Assembly (NCBI GenBank): GCA_916610825.1
Contig: OU744446.1
Span: 31,138,445-31,202,444, forward strand
Length of the DNA stretch: 64,000 nucleotides
Origin: Haliclystus octoradiatus
Taxonomy: Eukaryota; Cnidaria; Staurozoa; Stauromedusae; Haliclystidae
Direction of reading: 5' to 3'
Numbering within the stretch: position 1 is the stretch's first letter; each line of letters opens with the position of its first letter. Position numbers and translations under genes: made by a program. The notes below the pieces were generated by a model. That model had not been told where the DNA came from. It searched no databases and was given only the letters and a program-made list of their open reading frames with translations. Of the stretch, positions 1-12,400 are shown in pieces.

Positions 1-56
1 ATACTGTCTGACTTCACCTATTTCCTATAGTGATCCCTCTTGTCATTCCCACTGTA

Positions 57-262
57 CCCCTGCAAAAAACAGTTCAGGAGTTCATAAACAGTTCATGAAC
101 GTTAAATGGCTCCAATTTTCCTCAACTGTTCATGACCTGTTCATGAACCCTCGCATACAGTTCATGACCAGTTCATGAACAGTTCATGAAAATTTGGGGT
201 CATTCAACGTTCATGAACTGTTCATGAACTGTTCATGAACTCCTGAACCGTTTTCACAGGGG
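57..262. mobile_element. GTTCATGAAC-family element, full-length copy 1
   Basis: This 206-bp inverted-repeat element has the left end CCCCTGCAAAAAACAGTTCA and the right end mirroring it (TTTTCACAGGGG). TA flanks both sides (55-56 and 263-264). Terminal arms of about 65 bp contain tandem AGTTCATGAAC units, then GTTAAATGGCTCC. It has no coding capacity. It lies 3' of DPH6 exon 13 on the minus strand. Confidence 0.85.
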
Positions 263-429
263 TAGTTCCAAGTTTGAAAAAAGTAAATGATTGAAAATAG
301 CTTACGTTCAGCATCAAATATCTTCTTATAGAATATATAGACTTATACGTATTTAAATCTTTTTCATTATTCTTTACCATTTAACCTCTGCTACCAGAAT
401 CTGTATTAAAATTTGTTGGTGTCACTTAC

Positions 430-3400
430 AACAATTGACTGACTGTAAGGTCCGATATTAGCAGGTGCCCAATCAGATATGGTTTGTACATGCATTGATA
501 GTGGCTTTATTTCTTCTTGTGAGTTCTTCAATGCAATACAACTGATTCTGAATATCTCATCTGAATGATCCGGATATGATTGTAAACAAACCCTAACAAG
601 AAGACAATCATAACAGCGAAATCAAAACAAATTCAAAATGGGTCTCACAAAACATTTTGCAACACATTACAGTACTATTGTTAACATTAACTAATCGAGT
701 TAAAAGCTAGGTGTTTTCATAAATGGCACAAAATAAACGCTCATAAATCAGAGCAATACATAACCTTGGAGCATCAACTCAATATTCTTTTCCTTGCCTA
801 AATAGTGTTATGTTTACTATATTAATAAAATTAATATTTTGCATTTGAGTCCCTTTTACACAATCAGTAGTGGCTTCGGAAATCTAAAATCTGAAATGTT
901 GCTTACAAAGCAATTTCTGTGATGTTTCTATACGAGACAAAAATCAGCTTTATGGATCACTCCATTTACTCGAGAGCATTTAATGTTCGTGAACTGTTCA
1001 TGAAGGTGTTAAGGTGTTCATGAACAGTTCATGAACTCAACAATTTATTTGCAGGGGTAACTTTTCACACAATCAAGACTGAGCTAAGCACATAAAGACT
1101 ACAGGGTTGACTTGGGTCAGTCCAAGAAGAATATAAAAAACAAAATGCACCATTCTCTAATCCACCCTACTATGGGATTGTGTAGCTTCCAAGATGTAAG
1201 TGAATTGGTAACTTGGGATCTGTACAATTTCCAAGTTAAATGGCAGCGAAACGATAGTGTTAGCCTTCTGCCCAGAACAATGTTTCACCATTTATTATAT
1301 TGAATTACTGAGTGGCTCTTAATACATAACAATATTCATCTCAACATTATGACCATCCAATAAGAATTGTTCATGTGAAATATAATGTTTGCTAAAATAT
1401 TATTCTAAAAAAAGAAACAAACCTTGCAGGGGGAGCAACTTCAAAGAAACTACCATAAACAGAATTGATAATTGGATATTGAGACATATCAGCAACATAT
1501 AAATATACCATTAAAACATTCTCAATCGTAGAACCCATTTCCATGAGCATATCTAAGAAACAACATAACAACATGTAACTTTACATTTCTCCAAAACCAC
1601 AGGCATAACAGTGCAAATTGAATACAAATTGATGTTCAGATCAGGGCCACCAAATGAATGCCAAATGGGGCAATTCCCCTGGGGTGTGAGTAAAGCATAG
1701 CCCCTGCGAAAAACAGTTCAGGAGTTCATGAACAGTTCATGAACAGTTCATGAACGTTAAATGGCTCCAATTTTCCTGAACTGTTCATGAACAGTTCATG
1801 AACCCTCACAGACAGTTCATGAACAGTTCATGAACGGTTCATGAACAGTTCATGAAAATTTGAGGCCATTTAACGTTCATGAACTGTTCATGAACTGTTC
1901 ATGAACTCCTGAATTGTTTTCGCATGGAAGGGTCCGCGAGATTTTGTTGCTGCATTTTAATTTTGAATGTGGGATTATATTTGGCAAAAATGTTTTAGAT
2001 AGGAGCAAGAGCAAGTTTTAAGGGGCAGGCAATACTATACATCTGGGTGTTCATACCACTTAATTTAATAGAGGATGTAAAAGAAGGTTATATCATTCTA
2101 GAAAAAAACTAACACTTTGTGGCAGTCTTCTTAGCATAAACTCTTGATATCAAACAAGACACTTATCAAAATAAAATTATTACCTTTCAATTCTGTGAAT
2201 GTTCTCTTAGAGTGTTCTTCGACGGAATTATTATTCATCTTCCAGCATAATATATTAGATACAAATGCATAGTCAGCATTTTGCGCTAAATCATGACAAC
2301 AATCATTTTTTGGTTGCTCTAAACAAGAAGACAATAATAAATTAATAATAATAATGTTTTGTTGAAAATCACAACTGCAAAAACTTGCAGATTTCCAGGC
2401 TCTTTTTATAAATTATAATCTTACTCTCCGTCATTGCCATGACAAGTAAAATATTTCCAATCTTGCGAAAATAGCAGGTTTTACAGATAACTGCACTATG
2501 AGATTTGAAAGTATTAAAAATAATTAATCAGTAATATGTCAGTACATTTTCATTTGCTTTGCCTTTTTCATACAAGACTAGCATTGCTATTGCCATAGTA
2601 GAGTTAACGAATAAATCATGCACAAGTTGGCCATATATTGTCATGCATAAAGTTATATTCATAAACAGATTACACTATTACACAAACAAAATTATTACAA
2701 ATTGTTTTTGATGTCATGATCTGAGCTAACAATACAGTTATTATCCATCAAAACTCACATTCATGAAATCTTAACTCATTGTAAGACAGACTAGAAAGAA
2801 TTCAATAGGTAAGGAAATTTGAAAGTAGTTTCTTATTCAAATACTGTACCATATTTACACAAATTTTACCAGTTGCATACTGTATCAATATCACTCTAAA
2901 TATGCTTACATTTTGCTGGGCAACCTTCAGATACATGTTGTTAAAATACGGAAAGTTTAACCAAATCGAATTCACAACAACTTGACAGAATTGATTACAG
3001 TATATGAATTTCAAAAGAGGTAAATTAAGGCAAATGAAGAACCAAAAGACATTGGCGACAATTTCTATGAAAGCAGCTCATGTTAACGTCCATTTCACGT
3101 TCATGAACAGTTCATTAATTTTTCCATGAACTGTTCATGAATGTTTGTAAACAGTTCATAAACTTGGTGATCCCTGCGAAAAAATTAGTTGGTTTCATGA
3201 ACAGTTCATGAACGTTAAATGGCCATTTTTTTTTTAACTTTTCCCATGAACAGTTCATGAAAATTAAGCCATTTAACTTTCATGAACTGTATTCACAGAG
3301 GATGCATGGAATTTGAATGAGTACACCATCGTAAAAAAGATTCAGAAACGACCTTGTATGTTCACCAGCCACGCTAAATTACATTTATTTTAATATGTTT

Positions 3401-6400
3401 ACAATGATTACCTTGTATTGTTAATTGATTATTACAATGAATAACATGTTATCATGCCCAAAAACCAGACAGTATTGATCAAAAATATTAATTTAATTAC
3501 CTGTATCGATTTGATTAATGATTTCAACTAATTGGCTGTTGTGACCATCATCCTGTCAAAGCAGATCAAAGTATTAAATCAAATTGAAGCGCAATGATCA
3601 ATTAATCCAATTGATTTTCCCCCATAATTATTTAAATGAATAGATTCTTGTTTACTAAGTACCAAGATATTATATGTCAGAAATCAAATATCTTTCCCTT
3701 GCGAAAAATAATTCAGGAGTTCATGAACAGTGAAATGGACATTCTTGAATGCTAAATGGCCCCGATTTTCATGAACAGTTCATGAACCTTCAACAGTTAA
3801 TGAACCTTCCACAACAGTTCATGAACAGTTCATGAAGACTAGGGCCATTTAACGTTCATGAACTGTCCATGAACTCCTGAACTGTTTTTCACAGGGGTTA
3901 TCGCCTACTGATATTACCAAATTGTTAATATGAAACTCATTAATATGAAACTGTATTTAATATCATTTTTTGATAGAAGAACTATTGAAAATGAGTGGAA
4001 TTACCTTATCAATTATTGTGATCTGATCATTTTCAATATTTCTAGCATCAATTAGACATGGTTTAGTTAGCGTCATCATTGGTAATCCTTTGAGACGTTC
4101 TAATAATGTTAAAGTTGGATCCTACAAACAAAAAACAATGAAATAATAACTACAAACGATCATCTCATAGTTGGCTGAGCATTCTCCATGTTACTTCGGT
4201 AACAGTAAAATAGCAACAAATTGACCACTATAGACAAGTAGGCTTTAAATGCAGGGTTGATTCAAAATAATTATCATGTTTATTATTAAAACTTATATAC
4301 AGTTGACCGCAGCATAGAAGTGTCCTTTATTTTACACTGGGTATAAAACCTTGTAATTCATTCAACTAATGCACATGATTAATTAAATGACTATGATAAA
4401 GTTTCAATTGAATAATTGAAAGAAGTGTTTGTGTCAAACACAAAAGTAGGATAGTTTTTTTTAACAATACTGTCCACTGTTGTCCAAATGACTATCACAT
4501 GTTCGTAGAAAATGTTAAAACATATTTGACTGTATCATCTTCCCATATACAAGCATCACACCTCCCCATATCTATCTATACACACCAAACCTTTATCTTT
4601 TAAATTCATTTCAAGACATCTCAGGTATCCAACTTGAGCAAAGGCATCATCAGAATGGACAACTACCTCAGTTTTGACTCTATAAACAATAAATAGTAAA
4701 TACACATCAGTGTTCTCTTAATTTACTGTATCAAAGGAGAGACGTTTTATTGTAATGAAACAGCTTGGACCTGTGAAAAAGTATATAGGTAATTTGTAGG
4801 ATTTCGAATGTGATTCAAAAATTTTGGCAATGCAAAAAGTCAGAATTAAGGGGAGATAATAGCTGACATATAAGTTTTGTAATCAACAAAAATTATTTTC
4901 TTTTCTTTAAAAGAGGTGCAGGTTTTGGTTTCATCTTAACATATAAAAGAGAATTTCCAAAACTGTATGTTATTGTTCATCCATCAATTTGTCATTTTTC
5001 AATCAAATTTTTTGTAACTGATATCATACAGCTGCTGATTTTTTGACCAGGTTATGGAGGAAGTTCTTTTTATAGTTTTACTTCATCCATCCGTTTTATA
5101 GCAAAACAAAACAAATCTTCATTATAGCTTTCTTTAGCGGTTCTGCGCCGCAAAATAACAAAAACAAGGGTCCTCCCCATACAATTCTCATAGCCTTGGC
5201 TTTTCATCACAGGCACTGAAAACGTCATCATCAATATATTATTCTTTTTCGGCTCTCAGCCAATCGGAGGACAATTTGTACATGTGGACAACTTAATTGT
5301 CAATTTTTTGTTTTGTTTTTCGTCATTGAATTCGAAATATTGTGTTCTTTTTGAGAATATGAATGTAACATAAAGTAAAATTGGCAATCACTTTCTGATC
5401 ACCAAGCAACACGGTTAACCCATTGCTAGTATTGTATGTTAATGGCAATTAGCATTTAAAATGTTATGATCATGTCGACATTGTGATTTCACTCAAAAGT
5501 TTAGGAAGCCAAAATTAAAATATTTACCAGAATGAAAATATTTTGTCAAACAATGTGATTACATTTATAACATACAAATATTAACTATCAACTATTACTA
5601 CATCAATCATCATCAAAGTCCAACAAAACCTGGCAACCTATTCTGCGTTCAGAAAGATAATTTCTTCATTTAGTCCGTATGCGTATTGGCGTTGAGTATC
5701 GCATATTAAGTGTTTGTACTGAATTCATAATAAGTAGACATTAAGTAGTACATAGTGTTTCATTTATAATGAAATAAACACTAAACTACTTGCCAATTGT
5801 TTGCATATTTCATTAACCAATCACAACATACACCAAAAAATGGTAATGAAAAGAATAATCAATACAATGAACTAGGCGCTAACAGAAGGACTATACAACG
5901 GAAAAGCTTGTTTGCACTAGAGGTGTATGTTTGGATTTTAAAAAAATTGATCACGGTTACGAATGCGATAGTGATCCAAATTCGATCCGATTATCTTCAT
6001 AAAAATTGGGGCCATTTTATGTTCATGAACTGTTCATGAACTCCTGAACTGTATTTCGCAGGAGTGGTTCTGTGACGAAGGCTACTCTTTTTCTTGCAGA
6101 ATAAATACAGTTAGACAATGCTTATGGTATTCATCATACTTACAGTTCAATTTTCTTTACGAATAGTGGGCAATCCAATGTCAAAGTCTCATATTCACCT
6201 CCTTCGCCACAAACATGACAACCATATTTTTCTTCCTAGAAATTAAAAGTTATGTTTGTATACAGAACCATAGGTAATATTATGCAGCAGTTTCAACTTT
6301 AATTCCAGGTGAAGTTATCACAACATGGGTTTTTAAAATACTGTATTAAATTACATTATTTGTTCTAAGCCAATCAGAACCAATTAGTTTCTATATATAT

Positions 6401-9400
6401 ATTTTTAATGATAATAACTTTCTAATTTCAGTTATGTTATTAAAAGTAAAATATATTGTAGCAGAGACATATTCTGTTATTTAAATTGATATTATGGAGA
6501 AAAAATACATTTTTTCATGAACAGGCATAAATAGTTCATGAAATAGTCATGGTCAAACTGTTTGTGAACTTTTGTGAGCCATGAACTATTGAAACGCCTA
6601 TGAATTGTTAATGAGAATTCAGTGGATGTGAAGTAACAATCTGAAGACATTATGGTTACCTGGAAATGATTGTATTCTATCGAATTAAACCTGTATTTGA
6701 AGCCGATCATGTCAATGGTACATCGTGGAGGCATCTTAGCCCTGGACAAACAATAGCAGCTTTCACACAACAAATCTGTGTGAAACATATCCCGTGTTCA
6801 TGAACAGTTCACAAGGTCCATGAATAGTTTATAAAGTTCATGAACTCTGTAATTTTTTTCGCACTGTGTTATTAAATTCAGAATGTTTAAATTACAAATG
6901 ATTAGTAGAGGTAATCATACTGTTTCGAGTTCAATTTGGTATTAATTTGCACAAGTGGATTTTCCAAAAAGATCAAATTGCAAAACCTGTTTTTGAATTA
7001 CACAAATGTAAATTTGAATTCTGGAATTGAACGAGAAATCGTATGATTACCTTTCAATAATTTCAATAAAAATTTCAAGGGAAATAACGGCGCTAAAGGA
7101 TTGGCCGAAGAAGTGGGATTCGGATTCGTCGTCAAAATAATGAATAATTTATTCCATAACTCAAACTTCTTGATACACACTTTATTGTATAATTAATAAA
7201 GTGCATATGAAATGATAAAAATTGGTGTTAAGGTTTTTACAGACAATAAATCTGCATGTTCATCTTACTACGATGACAATATTTGATTTTTTAAATTGCA
7301 AGTGACAGGCAATGTTTTGATGGCTTAAACATGAGATATTTGCACTAATTTTGGGACATGTCCTGGGTGTTAATTAGAGGATAATACGTAATACGAAGCT
7401 GGAACTCAGGTAAAATATGACAGAAATAGATTTGAGATGAATTTTGAGACAAAAAAGCATAGGCTTCCAGTGGAGCTGCGTAGCAACACGATAATCCTGC
7501 TGATGTGAGGAGAATGTGCTAGAAAGTGGTAAAAGTAAAAGTTACAACTTTGGAGGTATATATAGCTCTTTCTGGAATATGTCCTACTATAAGTAGCTAG
7601 CAGGATCGGGATGAACAGTTAAATTTTTGATGAAAAAAAAGTTGAACGATTCTGGCTTTAGTTTTGCCTGTAGCAATTAAAACGTAGGATGTCGACCGAA
7701 AATCACGGTCAAACTCTCTGGAGGTTAATAATATTGTTCCTTTTTTGGTCTAAAAAGTGGGAAACGAGAATCTCCAAAATACTATGTTCAAGGCAATTTT
7801 GAAGGGAAAGAGTTGCGCTATGCAAAAACGCAACAGTGACATGTACGGATAGCAAAATTCTGTATTATCCAATCCCATTGTGTCATCAAAGGCGATATAT
7901 ACACTTGGGGATAATAGCTTGTCTCTTAGCCAATCATCGAGTAATTTTATCATCTACATTATTACTCCTGCGAAAAACAGTTCATACTTATGAGTTCATG
8001 AACAGTTCATGGACGTTAAATGGTCCCAAATTTCATGTACTGCTCACAAACTGTTCATGAACAGTCTGTAAAGGTTCATAAACTGTCCATGAACAGTTTG
8101 TGAAGGTTCATGAACTGTCCATGAACAGTCTGTGAAGGTTCATGAACTGTTCATGAATAGTTTCGCGGGGATAGCATTTAAAAATGTCCAATGTTTGATC
8201 TATGAAGTAAGGTAGATTTCAATGTGCTGGAAAAATAATAAGCCTTAGGAAGAAACATATTCAATTAGGAATGGCCAATGACAGTAGTTTCCATTTCATT
8301 AATTCAAATCACCAAACACTTTCTTAAATATGACACTATTTCATTATGATAGGGTATACCGAAATATCCAATTGTTCCATATAAGAATATTAGCTCAATT
8401 AAACAAACCGCTATCGAAGTAGGCCCCTACTGTTTTGAGAAATGACTCTTGTCCTTATTTGAGTTACTAAAAATACAATTTTGTTCAACATACCAGATTA
8501 CATAAATGAGAATACATTGACGATAAATCCTTTCCAAGGTGTTTCTGTGGTGAAAGTCCTGCAAATTTAAATGTATTTACAAGTCAGGGTCTTCAGGGAA
8601 GCTTCTAGAATTGTGACCCCTTCTCTTGAAAGTCATATAGTGTTTAAAGTCATGTTTATAACTGCCCAGAGAAATGATTGTAAACGAATTTGGAAGTAAC
8701 TCTCTATATCAATTTCAATTTATTTCAAAGTCCATTCCATTGGTACGCCGCAACTCACTTTATAATGCAATTCTCTCTGGGCCATTCCAGCTGTCATTCT
8801 GCAAAAGTACTCATTTGATGGTTAGCTGACATTTGTGGGATCTAAGTCATATACCATCAGAAGAGGTGTATTCCAATCTGAGCTAATCCCAAATGTAGGC
8901 CTAATACCATATTGTTTATATATATTCTAAGGACAAGAGATAATTTTCAGATATGCATCGTATTTCCAATCAAGCGTGAAAATGCACCTTAATAATTTCT
9001 ACTAAGGGGTTTGTTTATTGAGTAAATGCTTTGAAACACAAAGGAGAGTTCCATAGACCTTCAAATATCAAAATACAAAACTGAAATTGGACACTGCTAT
9101 CATACCTAGGGAGGCCACTTTGATTAAAATAGCATCAACTTGATTGTCAATCATGCTGCTCAGCAAATCCCGTTGATTAAGTCTCCATAAAAATGCAACA
9201 CACTTCAGACCTAAACGTGTACACCTAAAGAAAGTTGAATAAATAACAGAAAACAGGTTTACCTTAATTACCTAATTCATCAACCATATTTTCATCTTAT
9301 TATTCTACCATAACGTCTATCCTAGCAAATTGAGTAGGCCTAGAATTTGTTCAAAAGTTTAATTTCTATTAGAAATCTATATTAGATTTAAGATAATCAA

Positions 9401-12400
9401 ACATAGATTTGGTGGCTAGATGCTAAAATCATCTCATGAAGCTTACTATTACTAGCCTACTAATTGAAAACTGAATAGTTTTATATCTATTAAAATTACA
9501 GAGGCAAACTCACACATGCTCAACTCTGATTCGTTGATAATTGGATAAAACTGCTCCAACAGAAACGGCATCATAATCGATTTCATCCTGCAAAGATGTT
9601 GAATAATTATTTAATGAGATGGGATACCAGTGACACACAAAGAAATATTTTGCTAGCCAGGCGTCCAGACAATGTGTGTTGGTCACTACTTTAGATAGAT
9701 AAACTAAGGTTGATGTTACACAACAATTTGATTCCTAAACTTACTGAGTTTTAATGGAGATTGCCTTGCATTATAGAAGACAATACCAAATCCAAGATGA
9801 AAGTAAGTTCGCTTAGAGAATCTATCAAGACTGTTAGAAGCCTGACTAAAACCCCTGCGAAAAAGTTCATGAATATAAAATGGCATAATTTCTGTGAACT
9901 GTTCAACTGTTCGTAACAGGCTTATGAAAAAGTTCATAAAATATAGATTGTCTCTTGCTCTAGACAGTTTCAGAGGGGTGGGAAAACATGTTTTCCAAAT
10001 TTAAGCATTTTTTCTGTCCGAGCAGAGATTTCTAGATGACCTTTAAACATTTATTCTTTGTATCACGGCAAGAGACATTTCAAATATTGCGAGTCACTCA
10101 ATCTTAGCAAAGTAAAAAGACTTTGACATGAATGGATATGAATTTAGCCTGTTTTCCTTACCTTTATTCTAGATAATAGTGAATATAAATCCTCAACCTC
10201 GTCTTTGGTGACAGTATGATAAATTGAACCGGTTGATTTGGCTGAGCCTAAGATTGGTTCACGATACAAAGGTAATTGGATTGCTTCAGAGTACAACTCA
10301 ATTGCATTATGACCAACCGTCTGATACATATAGCTATCCAGTTCATCTAAAAAAATATACAACATTTATCAATAAAATCATTGATATTACAAAGTTGTAG
10401 GTAATGATGTACATAATCCACTGGTGTCTGTAACTTGTGTGCGTGCATGCTTCATGCTTTTTCCAGAAATATGCATAACTTATCACCTTTTTGACTACAA
10501 CCTCCGCTTACGAGTTTTAGCATCTCGATGTTATAAAAAAATTTCTGGCTTGGCTAAATTTGGCAGTCGCTGTCATGTCATAATTTGACGGAGGCTTTAT
10601 TCCAGACCGAGTTCCAGTAAATTCTAAGAAAGTCTGTATCATCAATGTGATACATATATTGAATTGAAATTAATAAAAATAAGTTTTCAATTTTTAATTT
10701 GAAATTGGTTTATATGTTTGATACTATATATAAACGGTAAAACGGGCCTATCATAAAACATTATAGCTGTCATTAATATCATTAATTTAGCGGCCTTTAA
10801 TGAATGTTCAATAAATCAGATTATTAATAAATTAATTAAGTCTGGAGTAAAGTCCCTATCAATTATGACATGACAGCGATTGCCAAATTTAGCCAAGCCA
10901 GAACTTTTCTCATAACATCGAGACGCTAGAAATTGTAACCGCAGCTTGTGGTCAAAAGGTGATAAATTATGACGTATTTCCTGAAAAGCATGCAGCATGC
11001 ACGCAAGTTACAGACATCAATAATCCAAATCTATTAAGCTAATGTTTTCTATTTGGAATGCAACCTAACCGGCCATTCATATCTAGTTTAGGTAGGCCAT
11101 GTGCTGATCAAGACATTTGCAAAAATGTTTATAGTCTATTGAGCTCAAATTTTTAGATTGCAAAGCCTCTTTGATTATATATTCATTCCATAAATTTTAT
11201 AATTAGTCATGTTTTAGAGAATTTCTAAATTCATATAACATCTAATTCAGGATGCCTCTCAGGGAGTGTTTATAAGAGTCAGGCTAGCCCAGGTGACAGC
11301 AAGACAAACTGTCTTGCCGCCTGTTTATATGCAAATATCATCCCACCTTCAACCCGGCATATTTTATAGGATTGCCTTGCTTTCTAGATTTGTATCTGAG
11401 CTTCATTTTTATGTCTTCAAATTTTTCAATGAAAATAACAAATAAGAATTTATAGCTGAATTTAAGCATTATATTATTGACTGATTAATATTGAGTGTTA
11501 TACTAAAGCAAATGGTGACTGTTGACTGATATTTTTTAAGGCTATCTATTTGGCGCACTTGAGCAAATGAAGCAAAACAAACCCGGGCTGACCAGCCAAA
11601 GTCTGTTTACATGGAGAATTCCTGTCTCAGCCAGGTAGGATCAGGTGAGATACCACCTGGGAGTGCTAGCCCAGAAACCCTATTATAAAGTCACCGCAGA
11701 GAAACAATAAAGAACAATAATAGAGAAAAAAATAGAGAACAATAATAGATGTGGATCTCATTAAGATGTGTCGCCTCACCTTGCCGGGCTGGTCTACCTT
11801 ATGTAAGCACCCCATTAATATTTAAATAAATAGATAATTTACAAGTACATTCTAGTCCACACTGTTAAAATTCCCTAAGGAGATGATCATATTTGATAAC
11901 TTGATCACTTCGATCTAACTCTAGCAAAATCATTAAAATAATTGATAGCGATACCTTCTTCCACTATCACAAAGTAAAAAACCTGTTTTATGCAATATAA
12001 ATTGTTTTATATGTTTTTTCAAATAAATGCTACTGTGTACTTTGGTTTGTACATTTTGAAATCGGGGAAATGTCTGAAAAACATTATTTTGAGATTCTAA
12101 TGTCAAGAATAATATTATAGGCCTACTGACATAAAAATCAATCCTGAAAATAAATAGTTGTATAACTTGTGTTATCTAAATAACTCATTGAGAATGATGA
12201 TGGAGTGCTTAACTATATACAGGAAATTGTCAAGTGATTGTCAAATCCACTGTGAAAAACAGTTTATGAGCTCATGAACAGTCAAAGAGTTCATGAACTG
12301 TTCATAAACGTCAAATGGCCTCTATGAATTTTTTTATGAACCTTTCATGTTTATTCATGAATTTTCATAAATAGTTCATGAATTGCCATATTAATCTTCA

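Noticed and set aside
66-260. CRISPR-like or satellite array made of GTTCATGAAC
   Set aside because: There are no spacers of constant length, the units are self-complementary, and the block has mirror-image ends with TA flanks and dispersed copies, so it is a transposon family in an animal genome.
11256-11815. Helitron or rolling-circle element
   Set aside because: No TC start, CTRR end or 3' hairpin is present. The similar ends are inverted, which favours a degenerate MITE.
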